Of a DNA stretch of 64,000 nt, positions 22,220 to 33,364 are shown piece after piece. A program made the position numbers and the translations under genes. The stretch lies in the NCBI GenBank assembly GCA_963691655.1, contig OY829326.1:55049776-55113775 (forward strand). The letters are read 5' to 3'. This DNA comes from Toxonevra muliebris. Its lineage: Eukaryota; Arthropoda; Insecta; Diptera; Pallopteridae. Position 1 is the stretch's first letter; each line of letters starts with the position of its first letter. The notes beneath the pieces were generated by a model. It was given only the letters and a program-made list of their open reading frames with translations. It was not told the origin of the DNA and made no database searches.

Positions 22220-23485
22220 TTGGGAGTATGAATGCATAAACTCGTATTTTTCGTAATTTGGACATTTATTGTGAAAAAGTGATTATAAATTTATTCTTTA
22301 AAGTATTGTCCATCGTTAGCCACAACCTTTTCCCATCTTTCTGGTAGCATAAGGACTCCGCGTCGAAAGAACTTCTCATCTTCTGAGGTTATCCACGAAT
22401 CGACCCATTTTTTGAGTTCTTCGAAAGAACGGAAATGCTGTTCAGCCAGGCCATGTGTCATTGATCGGAACAAGTGGTAATCAGAAGAAGCAATGTCTGG
22501 AAAATACGGCGGGAGGGGTAGCACTTCCCATTTCAGCGTTTCCAAGTATGTTTTTACTTGCCTTGCAACATGCTGAAGAATAACTTCGTCGTGTCTATTC
22601 TCATATTCTGGCCTCTTATCCTTTAATACTCGGCTCAAACGCATCAATTGTAGTCGGTAGCGGTCGCCAGTGATCGTTTCTTTCGGTTTCAATAGCTCAT
22701 AATACACGACACCTTTCATATCCCACCAAATAAACAGCATGAGCTTGGATAAATGGATGTTCGGCTTTGCCGTTGATGTTGATGCATGTCCGGGCGGTCC
22801 CCATTATTTTTTACGCTTTGGGTTATCGTAACGTTTCCACTTTTCATCGCCAGTCACAATACGATGCAGAAAACCCTTTCTTTTCTGTCGTTCAATCAGC
22901 AGTTCACATGTGAAAAATCGTCGTTCGACGTCTCTCGGCTTCAATTCGTACGGCACCCAATTTCCTTGCTTTTGAATCATTCCCAATGCTTTTAAACGTT
23001 TAGAAATAGTTGATTGATCAACTCCTAAAGATTCTGCAAGTTCTTGTTGCGTTTGACATGAATCTTTTTCGAGTAATGCCTTCAATTCTTCATCTTCGAA
23101 CTTTTTCGGGCCGCCTGATCGTTTCCTGTCTTCAACATCAAAATCACCACTTTTGAAACGGGCATACCACACCTGACACATTCTAACGTCTATAGCACAG
23201 TCAGGATAAGCTTCAGTGAGTAAACGATGTGCTTCAGTTGCGTTTTTCTTTAAATGGAAGAAGCAAATTAAAACTTCAGGCAAATGTTGTTTTGTTGGCA
23301 CGAAATTCGACATTTTCAGCTATAGTAAAACACTTTTGTAAAATTATGAAAATTATTTGACAGATCAATTCTTAAAGTATTTTTGGCGCTCTTCGAGATA
23401 GAATAGCTGTCAATGTCAAAAAAATGGCGCGTATGATAGATATGAAGTTAGTCACAACTACGAGTTTATACATTCATACTCCCAA
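22220..23485 (-). mobile_element. Full-length mariner element (1266 bp)
   Basis: Left end TTGGGAGTATGAATGCATAA and the reverse complement of the right end, TTGGGAGTATGAATGTATAA, start a 27-bp inverted repeat with one mismatch. TA dinucleotides flank both ends (22218-22219 and 23486-23487), the expected mariner target duplication. The transposase runs on the minus strand and fills the element. It sits between the two copies of the 193-bp direct repeat, inside unrelated non-coding sequence. Confidence 0.95.
22291..23313 (-). pseudogene. Mariner DD34D-type transposase with one stop and a missing catalytic Asp
   Basis: From ATG 23313 the protein begins MSNFVPTKQHLPEV. It has an N-terminal HTH (ECLI-type ...NATEAHRLL), then a second HTH (QQELAESLGVDQSTISKRL) and the first catalytic Asp in VTGDEKW. 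One in-frame TAA (22804-22806) interrupts it after NPKRKK. The same frame then continues through the HASTSTAKPNIH block to the C-terminal PPYFPDIASSDYHLF, whose SSD Asp is the third catalytic residue. Where family members read QHDNARPHVA, this copy reads QHVARQ, so six residues including the second catalytic Asp appear lost by an in-frame deletion near 22570. Total length is about 340 codons, close to the usual 345. No other damage is visible, so this is a young but inactive copy. Confidence 0.93.
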
Positions 23486-23783
23486 TACAATTTTTTAAGC
23501 TCTTTTGAAACAAAAAATAAAGAGTCGAAAACATGAAAAACTTTTCGCCATTTTGTAAAAATAATAAAAAATAAAAAAAAAAGCTACGTGCGACGAGAAT
23601 TATACATACATAGATTATTAAGAACTAACATTTTTTTTTTTTTTAAAGATCGGTTCTTGAAAAACCGACGCGACCATGAAGGGGAAACTTTTTTCGGGCT
23701 CCACGGCAACGACCATATCTTCACAACTGTTCAATATTTTTATATAACTTTATGGAAATATTGTTGAAAGTATACTTAATAAA

Positions 23784-23976
23784 ATGAATATAAAACGATC
23801 CCCATATTTCTTTATTTGACAGATCAAAAAAATTCCCGAAAAATCACTCATTTTTGCTGCCGTCACAGTGTTCTTCACCCTTAAGACTGTATCAGGACAT
23901 TCTTAATTTAAGTTTTATCGTTTTTGGTGTTTATCGAAAAGTTGGTTAGAAGAAAAAGAAGCAAATTTTTTCTAAA
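23784..23976 (+). repeat. 193-bp direct repeat, copy 2 (module A)
   Basis: Second copy of 21672-21864. Its right edge diverges into sequence (ACACAAGAACCCTCCATC) unlike that after copy 1, so it is not followed by module B. The pair brackets the mariner insertion plus about 640 bp of other DNA. Confidence 0.9.
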
Positions 23977-24054
23977 CACAAGAACCCTCCATCTAAGCTT
24001 CATACCCCAAAATTTTGGACAATATTATTAGAACAATATTGCCAACAGGCTAAA

Positions 24055-24235
24055 CGATTGATAAAAGTTTTATAGTGTGTTTCTATAGACACCAAAAATA
24101 ATAAGTCATTAATTAAGAATGTCCTGGTACAGCTTTAATGAAGCCATTTTTATGGATTCATATACCGTTATCTAAAAACCTAACGTGATGGAGCAAAATG
24201 GTCTTCAAATTCGAACTCAGCGAGTACAAATTACC
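24055..24235 (-). repeat. Inverted, diverged copies of modules B and A
   Basis: Read on the minus strand, module B (GCTGAGTTCGAATTTGAAGA to CCATCAC) comes first. It is followed by module A pieces (CCAGGACATTCTTAATTAA and TTTTTGGTGTCTATAG). In the 21.7-21.9 kb copy the order is A then B, so the unit seems to be a tandemly arranged A-B family cut at different points. Confidence 0.6.
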
Positions 24236-24315
24236 TTAGGCTACATATCAAGTCGCAAGTCCAGTCCGATTTCGGCTGTTGCACAATGTAACATCTGTAA
24301 TATATTAAAAGATCA

Positions 24316-24440
24316 CCAAAGGCATCGGTTGTCTAGTGGCAGCTTGTTTTCTGGAGGTCCTGAATTCGATTCCCAACTAGAGTTTCTTATCTATCATTTT
24401 CCTTTCTTTCTTTCACAATGAATACAATGCTTTGCTTTAA
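24316..24440 (+). mobile_element. tRNA-derived SINE (family A), diverged copy
   Basis: GGTTGTCTAGTGGCAG (A-box region), GAATTCGATTCCCAA (B-box region) and then TTTCTTATCTATCATTTTCC reproduce the head and start of the body of the 11.24-11.41 kb SINE in sense orientation. The tail is poorly conserved. The ORF at 24185-24421 spans modules and SINE and is not a gene. Confidence 0.7.
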
Positions 24441-24477
24441 TAGGATTATCCTCAGTGTGTTAAAAAAATTTGTGTGA

Positions 24478-24550
24478 TTCATGACCAATGATGAAAACGT
24501 ATGAGATTTTCATCGCTCCTTCTCTCCCTTGGATCCGCTAGTGCACACAA
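24478..24550 (-). repeat. Dispersed repeat shared with 13031-13130
   Basis: On the minus strand GCACTAGCGGATCCAAGG is followed by CGATGAAAATCTCATACG, matching the plus-strand copy at 13.03 kb. It lies directly downstream of the SINE at 24.3 kb. Confidence 0.55.
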
Positions 24551-25751
24551 AGATGAATAAAACAAAAGTTTCTACAACGCATTGTAACTGTAAACTACAG
24601 CACATATATACTGCTTTTGTCTTCTCTGAATCCACTTTGAAAATTTAAGAAACAGCTCGAAAATTATTTTGGAATTCATAAAAAAAACTTATTGAATTGC
24701 AAACTGACTTCGCCAGATTACAGGTTTTATATCGCAAGAGTTAATGACATTTTTTCGTATGATAAACGAATATTCAATCAAATTTTTCTTATTCTGAGCC
24801 AAATTCTTATAACAAACTACACTTGCAAAGCTTATCAATAAGTTATTAAATGTGAGCCTTTGTAAAGTTTATTTTTTAAACGTTTTAAACATTCACGCAA
24901 AATAACTGCTGTCAATTTGTTGTACCTAATCCTTAGTGCTGGACAGAATAAGAAAAAAAACCCAAACAAAGTCACTAAATAAATTCAAATGGACATTATT
25001 TATTTTGACTTAATTTCATTTCAATTACACGATAAGCTATTTACGGCATTCAATAATAAGAAGACGAGCGGATGGAATCTTCATGTTATTACAAACATAC
25101 AAACAACCTGAAGATTCTCATGTGCTTCATGATGTGTTTGTTGCTGTTGCTGTTGTATGAATTGTGAAAGACATAATTTTCTCATGTTGCTAGCAATTGC
25201 TTTTTTATTTGTACTATGTAGTAGTTTCCATTTGCATTTGCTTCTGTGCATTTACATTTGCATGTATGTATGAATGCATGTATGTGTGTGTGTGTGTGTA
25301 GTACGAATACAATTTTCATTTGAACACAACTTACAAGAACAAGTGAATAATCTCAACTGACAGATCTAAAGGAAAAAAAAAAAAATATTGTGTGTTGTTG
25401 TTGCAGTTGTTGGTTGTGTTATTATTATTATTGTTATTGCCGGCAGGCAAGTAATTTTAAGGATTTTTATTGTATGCATACATATGTACATTCCTAGAAG
25501 CACATATTTTCTATAAACTGAAATTGGCATTGCATTTTGTCTAAACTATTTAAATGAGTCTAATAAAAATATGGGCACATTCAATTTAGAAGTGGTAAAA
25601 TTAATTAGGCACAGCCTCGAAAATCAAAAGATTTTATAAAAGTAATGAGAACAAGATTAAGCTTTATTTATTTTGAAAGTATTATCCACCATCGATATAA
25701 TTGAGACTGAGTTCAATTCAAAGATGGTATCAAAAAGATTGAAACTACTAA
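24551..25751. other. AT-rich stretch with TG microsatellite
   Basis: It holds CATGTATG and (TG)n repeats at 25255-25300, GTTGTTGTTG near 25395 and ATT runs. No coding support. Confidence 0.45.
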
Positions 25752-26330
25752 ACGCACTACGGCACCACAGGACCAAACTATGCTGAGTTCCCGGGTAGCT
25801 ATATAGAAACGAACAATACATTTGAAGTATTCGGCCGACAGGGTTCAGAAATACACCTTAGTGAAGCGATTGCAACAATACCACCGCTGATTGGACAGTT
25901 ATACAATGCGCTTGATAACATAGTGGTAACTGTGCTCAACGGCGTTTGAAGTAATAAGAATAACTGCATCACAGCTTTGTCGTTGTGGGTGGAGCTAAGC
26001 CATAGCAAAAAAATAATAATAATAACCCGGGACAGACCATCGAATCGAATACTGATAGAAGTGATCACGGGATACTTTGCCATTGAAACTTCAAGAATTG
26101 CATCTTCAATCCAACGATTGCTGCAAAAGCTGCGGTGAGGCAGAAGAAGTCAAAATAAACCTAACATCTAATTTGTGAATATCCTGCACTGCAAAAATGG
26201 CATCTGTATTTATTGGCAAGGTTCTTCGATAGCTTGGCAGACACATCAGCGATAAAGATACCGGATTTGCTTAAATTTATAAAGAGTACCAGTTTGGCCC
26301 GATGTTAATTTACGTTGGCGGTAGTATTCC
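25752..26330 (+). pseudogene. LINE C-terminal remnant with zinc-knuckle-like peptide
   Basis: A frame free of stops and of ATG runs from 25752 to 25948 (for example EFPGSYIETNNTFEVFGRQG); I cannot place it. Downstream, in another frame near 26120-26260, CCKSCGEAEEVKINL and then FIGKVLR, LGRHISDKDTGFA resemble the C-x2-C-G-E-EEE zinc knuckle and the tail ...LGRHFF...(I)..F of LINE ORF2 proteins. The order fits a 5'-truncated, decayed LINE on the plus strand. Confidence 0.4.
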
Positions 26331-26609
26331 AAAAAAAAAACCCCAAAACCAACAGACTCACCATGAAACGCATCTGATCCCCAAGCGGAAATGATAAATT
26401 AGACACCCTTTTAAACCTAGCCTAAGTTCCTTTCAAAATCAAAAATGTATTCAAATCAATGGACCTTTGGATCACTGCAGGTAAAAATGAACCTAAATAG
26501 GCAAAGACAATCATCTCAGGAGTGCAGACTCAATTCTCAGCTAAGGTAACACATTTTTCCTATTATCTCTAATTTCTACTATCATCAACATTAATATTTT
26601 AATCCAAAC

Positions 26610-27492
26610 GTTACCTTTCCTATATATAAATATGCCGGTATGGGCACAGGTAACTCAGTTTTCCAAACCGAGGTGCATGCCATCGAGCCTTGCCTAAGGG
26701 AGTATGAAAACAGATCTGTACACAGCAAGAACATTTACATACACTCTGACAGCAAAGCGGCTCTTCTTGCACTAACTGCATATAAAATTACCTCCAAACT
26801 AGTTTGGGACTGCCTACAGCTCCTAATCTGTCTAGCTTCTCATAACAGAGTACAACTCATTTGGGTGCCAGGGCATAGAGGATATGTAGGCAATGAAGTG
26901 GCGGACGAACTTGCAAGGAAAGGCTCATCCAGTGAATTCACTGGACCAAGACCATTCTGCGATCTACCATTGAGTTCCGTTAAAATCAGTTTAAAAAATT
27001 GGCTGGACAGTAACTCGCTACAATACTGGACGGAAACTCCCGGTAACAGATAAGCTAAATCATTCATGCCAAAGATCTGTCAACACAGAACTAAACAACT
27101 GCTTAATTTAGGTAGGAACCAAATCCGAATTGCCACAGGATTCTATACAGGGCACTGTAGGGTAAAAAAAACACCTATCGAACTTGGGTATAGCACAAGA
27201 CGATACGAGCCGAATATGTAACGAGGAGGAAGAAACAGCAGAACATATTTTATGCCACTGTGAAGGTCTAATGAGGACCTGAGTTCGTTACTTGGGAAAC
27301 TCTATCCTACAACCGCAAGACATTGCGGATTGTTCTCCTAAAGAGATATTAAATTTCCTCAAAGGAAATAAACTCATAGGAGAACTATAAACACAATAAT
27401 CTTTGAGGTATATCACAATAGGCAGTAGATGGCCGCAGTGATCTGGGAAATTATTGCCCACCTCCGTATTAATCTAATCTAATCTAATCTAC
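26610..27492 (+). pseudogene. 5'-truncated LINE: RNase H domain, zinc region and 3' tail
   Basis: The open part (to 27053) is a retrotransposon RNase H domain. The Glu of the active site lies in FQTEVHAIE, the next Asp in IYIHSDSKAALLAL, and the last Asp in WVPGHRGYVGNEVADELARK. The first Asp (TDGS motif) is absent because the copy starts downstream of it. After the stop, other frames continue with TKQLLNLGRNQIRIATGFYT and a CEEEE...H knuckle near 27215-27260. The 3' end is an AATCT-type pentamer tail (27471-27492), the usual end of several fly LINE clades with RNase H (I/R1/Loa types). Confidence 0.85.
27471..27492 (+). repeat. (TAATC)n LINE 3' tail
   Basis: Four tandem pentamers of TAATC end the LINE copy; LINEs of this type typically terminate in such short tandem repeats instead of poly(A). 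Confidence 0.8.
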
Positions 27493-28223
27493 CCTGCCTA
27501 CAATTCGAATTCCTTTCTACTAATCACAAACCAAAGTGATAACAAATAAAAAAGTCGTAGCGTGGCCGTTATGAGACTAAAGTTGTAATTTGCAACATTT
27601 TTGACTGATTGATACGACTTTTCGAAAATACCCAAAATTTTAGACTTTTTTTAAAGTCCTTGCAAATTTTGAAACTTTTTTGCAAAAAGTTCATATGAAA
27701 TTATACGAAAAATCCATTGCCTTTAACTTGAAATTTCGCAACACTAATTACATACATACTTTTTAGTTGCAACACTGTCGTTTTATAAGATTTTTTATAA
27801 ACTTATTGCTATTTTCAAATTTGCCACATGGACTTACCGAAAATCGTTTGGCCAATTAAAAGTTCACAAATGATAGATACTGAAAAATGCTAGAGTTCTG
27901 CACACAAATTTTTTTAAATCTGCTAGCAGACTCGAGAAAATGCGAAAATTGTAATCAGTAGAGCTGAAAAATTTTGGGAATCATTATAAAATAAACCGAG
28001 GCTCATTTATGGAGATGCATACATCTTTTTTTTCGTTAAGCACTTTAATGTATTAATTACTTGGCATAATTGATTTTTTTTTACTTTCGACACATTATTA
28101 CATTTTTTGTATATGCAGACTTCTGTGAAATTAAATAAATTTTCCTTTTATTAAAAAAAAAAAAATGGGATGAGACTTTTTTACTCTGAGCGACCCTTTT
28201 TTTTTGCAACTTTTTGAAATTTA
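27493..28223. other. AT-rich stretch, no gene recognised
   Basis: AT-rich with T and A homopolymers. No domain-bearing frame, no paired terminal repeats. Confidence 0.4.
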
Positions 28224-28719
28224 TTAACCCTTAAATACCCACTGGTCACTGCAGTGACCAACCACTTCCGCGGCTGCCTGTGCCGCCATTTTACGTTCGC
28301 CATTTAAAATAAACATCTGATCATACTGTCTAAAGTTTTCTTTATCGATACGTATAAATAAGAATGGAAAAATGACAACTGTCGTACAGTTACAGTTATT
28401 TTTAGCTCGAAAAGCATGTTTTGCAAAAATTTTAAACAACTAACTGAAAAAAAGGTGTTTTTATTTTCGAATTTTGTGTAATAAATATATTGCCGTGTGA
28501 ACAAATTTGTGTCAGACGGTATGGGATAACACCAAATAATTGTTTTTAAAAATTATAGCGAATGTATTTTAATTTATTCTCCAGATAATCGCCAAAGGTA
28601 ACTGCACCTTAAACTAATTTATTTGAAAACACGTGAAACAAACGTTTTTCGGAATCACAAATACTATCTCTGGGTATGTTTTTAATTGGAATCGGACGTA
28701 TTGGACGTTTAAGGGTTAA
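28224..28719. mobile_element. piggyBac-type MITE with subterminal palindrome
   Basis: The ends read TTAACCCTTAAA (28224) and, reversed, TTAACCCTTAAA (28719): a perfect 12-bp inverted repeat that includes the TTAA target site. TTAA-specific insertion is characteristic of piggyBac. Close to the left end lies a perfect 18-bp palindrome, TGGTCACTGCAGTGACCA (28243-28260). The 496-bp interior has no transposase; the small minus-strand frames inside have no domain. The TIR start resembles that of the piggyBac element at 58.06-60.24 kb. Confidence 0.85.
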
Positions 28720-29815
28720 CGGCCACGCTGCTCAGCCCTAAACTTTCTCGAAAAGTAAACAAAAATGTGAAAAGGTGAGCAACAACGGTGCCCCCTCTCT
28801 CTCTCTCTCCATATCTCTCTCGTCACATCTATAAAAATCATTTATGGTTTCCATTCTAGAGTTTTGATAAACTTACACCAAAGTGAAGTTTTTTTGGATT
28901 GAATTTTGAATGACTGCCAAAAAACCAGATGCTAAGAGCATAATGGAAGGACTTGTGGTTAGTTTTAGCTTCTTGAAAAGTTATAACGATCATACTTCAA
29001 AATTTTTTATTTTCTGTTTCTACTTGAATTTGTTGAAGAGACTCGTTTGCATTGTGATATTTCAGTTGTCAAAAGTAGAGAAAAAGTTGTAGTTTTAAAG
29101 TTTTCTTAGAGAGTCGTTGTTCAGACAGCAACGGAGCAACATGAGTAGCGTTTGTGCTGATTTTTTCGTTATGTTCACAGCGAGAAATTATATCTATGAC
29201 TAAAAACCAACCCCAAAAAATAGTTTATAAATTCAAATGCCTTTGGTAACATGCAGTAAATAGATTTAAATAAATGCATTGGAAGCATACCTTTTGTTTA
29301 AGTTTTTTATTTGTCATGTGACGGCTTTCAGGTTAATTTTTATACAGTGTATGGCAATTATTCTGCGCTCACCAATACAATCTCATTTTCAATTTTGCCG
29401 ACCACTGTTGTAGAACCTCATGCAATAGTCTTTTATTTCGGCATTGCAGGCAGGGACGAAACTTGTGTTCATAGTTATCTGTTAAAGTCTTAACAATGAT
29501 AGCCTGCTGCGAAAGAGCATTGATGACAGAAAAAAATAATTCAATCGGCAAGGAACGCGTGCGGAATTATTTACTTACTCATTCATGGCGATTCTCATCC
29601 CCTCGTGGAGCATAGCTCCTCTACAATTGAGCTGAATCTGACTCGATTTTGTGATTCCCGGCATAAGTATATCACTACATGACATACGATTCTGCATCAA
29701 AACTACAATAACTTTGAGGGTCAACTGGTTATATTAGATTAGATTTGGTTAAACATGAGGCGTTAGCTAGTCAACAGGTTTGCTAGACTGAGAGTAATAC
29801 TGTACGTGTTTTTAC
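28720..29815. other. Stretch without recognised gene
   Basis: It starts with a CT microsatellite (about 28794-28830). Short frames such as 28910-29092 (MTAKKPDAKSIMEGL...) begin plausibly but run into AT-rich filler; I see no second exon or domain. Confidence 0.35.
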
Positions 29816-29995
29816 AGAAAATTGGCTGGGTCTTTTAGTCTGAGTTTCCCTTTGAGTTTCGATTTTAATTTGGTCCAAATTCTCAACCACATTTTCGCCT
29901 GAATTTCGGCACAAATTTCGGTAAAAATTTTTGTCTTAATTTTAGTCAAAATTGTGGCTGAATTTCGATCTGAGCTCCATTTGAATTCTGATCTA
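29816..29995. repeat. Short 12-bp repeat array (TTTGGTCTGAAT orientation)
   Basis: About 14 degenerate units of the same family as the 15.7-18.2 kb array. A smaller piece of the same family lies at about 30505-30590. Confidence 0.6.
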
Positions 29996-30689
29996 GATTT
30001 ATGTTATATTTTTTTCTTTGCCCTAAATCAGAAACCACAAATAATGATTATTTTAAAAAATCTAATGTTAACTCGACATGTTCTAAATGTCGGAGAGCAC
30101 AGTGAGTACACCAGAATTTTACTGGTCCTACTTTATTGGAGCCAGTAAAGTTTTTACTTTTTTGAGCGTTATTCTTAAAAACTTAAACTAACTATTATTT
30201 TATTTTCTTACTAGGGAATAAAAATTAGTTGTAAATTAATTTTTTTCATGCTTTTTACAGCTTTGTTATTATTAATTTTGTCGTGAATTTTTCGTTTCGA
30301 AAAAAAAAGCAAACGTCTATTTATTCCCCAGCAAGAAAATAAAACTCAAAAACTAAATTCTATTCTTGAGCAAAAAAATTCAATTTATTTTCAGGCGAAA
30401 AATAAAAATCATAAATTTTTTTTTCGTTTGAATAAAAACATGAAAGCTAAACATTTTTATTCCAGATCGAAAAATTAAAATCTTGTAATGATTAAGGTTT
30501 CTAGTTTGAATTTGGTTTGAGTTTTGGTCTGTTTTGTACTAATTTTTTGGTGTGAATTTTAATCAAATTTTTGACTTAGTGCTTTGTTTGGTTATTAGGA
30601 TAGTTATTTATCTGATAAATGCTCCATAATTTAGTAAAATCAATCTTCCCCAATCCTGACCTGAAACCTAGATCTGCCACTATCTACTG

Positions 30690-30800
30690 TTATTACTTGA
30701 TATGTATGACTCCATAGTTCTTTGTTGAAGACACGATGTGGCCACAAGATTCTCAAAATCCGCCTCATACATTTGTTGATAGATATAAAAAAGATTATAG
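30690..30800 (-). pseudogene. LINE C-terminal fragment
   Basis: On the minus strand the peptide NKCMRRILRILWPHRVFNKE resembles the ...CLRRILRIFWPN.ISNE.LW... segment found C-terminal of the reverse transcriptase in some insect LINEs. Only this segment is visible and the neighbouring frames are closed. It is consistent with a short relic. Confidence 0.4.
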
Positions 30801-33364
30801 AAACAAGACATATGATTGAAGATTCTTAAAGGCTAATGACAATTGTCACTTTAGGGAATGACCACGCGAAACTGAAGTAAGCAAAGCAGAAAATCTGATA
30901 AATATCGCATAACAAAAAAAAAAAAAATGCAATACTCACGAGCTATGCACTATCAAAGGATCTCCTTTTAACCTAATTAATGCTAGTATTAAGGCATTCG
31001 CCGCACTACTAGGTTTAGATGCTATGAACCGTTTTCCAAGTATGTGAGCCAAAATTTGTAACTACAGACCGTAGCTGCAGGTCCTAACCTAGTGCAGTCT
31101 TCAATGATCTAGTAGTGATTTCGTAGAGGAATTGAATAAAAAATGCTAGAAAACAACAGAGTTGAATGAATGAAGTCGGCTTTCCGCTTGGGTGTATTGA
31201 AAACTCATTTGTAAGCTTGAAAGCTTTTCTCCAGCTAGCACAGAAATCTATATTGCTAGTTAAACTCAGAATAAAATTTTTTTATGCGATTTTAAACTTA
31301 GATCGTCTGTCAAAAAATCATAAGAAGAATAAATAAATGTTTTTCTCCAATTTCCAGGTTTGTTTCTTAAGTCTTTTGTTTCCAATATAAGTAAAAACTA
31401 ACGTTTCGTATGCTAATTTACAAAAAAAAATTATTTGAACAGCTTCTTTAATTTTTGGAAATAATTTCTAGTTTTTTTACTTAACTCTTTAATTTTGTTT
31501 ATCATGAAAATTTTTATACAAAAAAAATCAAATTGTGCTGCAAGTACTGACTCCTTTAACAGAGCTACAATACGGTAGCAAATCAAATTTTAATTTGCAT
31601 CATACACACACACACACACAGCAGTAATAACAACAACAGCAATATCAAAACCACAAACTGCGCCATTGCGCTGCAGCGTGTTCCTCTCAATTCTACAACT
31701 ATGAGTGCGCTCATTGCGCATCTTGGTAGCTATAAATGCGTTCATTTCATGTCTACAAAATGTTTTTACTAAAAAAGTTTACTGCACTTTAGGTTTATTT
31801 TTTTTTTGTTTTCTTTTTTGTTCACAAGAAGAAAAATCAATTGAATTTGTAGAATGGAAAAAAATAAATAAAACGGCGCGCATGCGCACGTAAAGAAAAG
31901 CAGAGAGAGGACGATAGCGGCTGCGGTGACAGCAGGTAGAAGGCGGAAAATAGAAGCAACAGCAGCAGACAGCAAGTAAGCAAATAAACAAGTTAGTTGC
32001 TTTCTTACCCAAAACGGTGGAGAACTACTATGTCAGGAATGGAATCGGAAAATCATTTATGCTCGAATACGAGTAAGCGGCAATGGCAATGCACAAGTGC
32101 ATTGAGCATGGGATTCTTTGATTCTTTTCGGGTACAGGTACAGCAGTAATACCACTACATATATAGAAAATAAAGACAGACTTAAAGCACACATATTAAT
32201 AATTTCTGTAACAGAGTTATTGTAAATAGATTCTAACTCTGGAGAAGAAACATTCATAGGTGCATAGGAGTAGGTGCTCGTAGCATACTCAACACACTTA
32301 AATTTTATTGTATGGCAAGGCATTTTCGGCATCTTGGCTGATGATGCTGCTTCTGCTGTTTCTGCTTCTACTGTTGATGATGGTGCGTTCGTTTGTTTAT
32401 GGTTTCTTCTTTTCTTTTTTTTTTTTTTTTTTTGGTCAAACGAAATGTAACTCTTTGCTGTTTTGACAATATCGTGATTGAGATTTTAAGTTCCGCATTG
32501 AAATGTTTACAATAGCGCGAATTTTACCAACGAATATTGAAACCTATAAAAAAAAAAATGTGATGTGATGTGAAAAAAAGAAGGTATAAAATGTTATTAT
32601 TAGTAAAATTTCACAAAAAAATAATATAAATTCTTAGCTTAATAAAACTCATTAGTAGTAAGAAAAAAAAAAATAACTATAAAATATTTTACCAGACAGA
32701 AAATAAAAAAAAAACACCAGAATGTTTTAATTACATACATACAATAACAAATTGCCATAATATTAGCACTTTTTAACTATCAACTCAAGCACAAGTCAAA
32801 CAAAACAAACAAGCAAAAAATAAAAGTAAAAACTCATTAATTAATTACCACATACCATCACATTAAATGGTTAGGAACAGCAGCAACAGCAACAACAACA
32901 ATAATTGCAGTAACCACATCAACAACAGCAGCAAGAAAAAGAAAAAAATTGTTCATGCTATTAGTGTCGATTACCAACAAATGCGTCATAATTTAGTTAT
33001 TATGACACTTTAAATGAAATGTAATACGATACGATGTCATTGCAACAACAACAGCATGCATGCTGCATGTCACAGCAGCAACAGATATGGAAGAAGGAAA
33101 AAAAATGCTAAAAACATATAAATTATGAATTTTATGATTTTATGCCTTTTGCTTATGGCATGTAATGAAAATGTTTGTAAACAAAAGATTAAGTCTGCAA
33201 ACTATTTTCTGTTTTTGCACCATTTTTAAGTTTCATTATTTTCATATATAAAAAAAAAATAATTTTTGATTGATGATTTTTTTAGCGGACTAAGTAAATC
33301 AATCGCTTATTCAGTTTAGTAGAAAATATAAATTATTTACCCATAAATATACAGAAACTGTGCT
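30801..33364. other. Long stretch with microsatellites, no gene recognised
   Basis: It contains a (CA)n tract at about 31603-31620, CAA/CAG clusters (31625-31645, 31955-31975, 32875-32960, 33035-33085) and long A/T runs. Frames on both strands at 31.7-32.3 kb overlap in competing phases. Nothing has a domain. Confidence 0.45.

Noticed and set aside
22786..22995. Plus-strand ORF over the mariner
   Set aside because: It is a shadow of the transposase on the minus strand.
21672..23976. The two 193-bp repeats as LTRs of a retrotransposon
   Set aside because: No gag/pol, primer-binding site or polypurine tract is visible between them, and the interior holds a mariner plus non-coding DNA.
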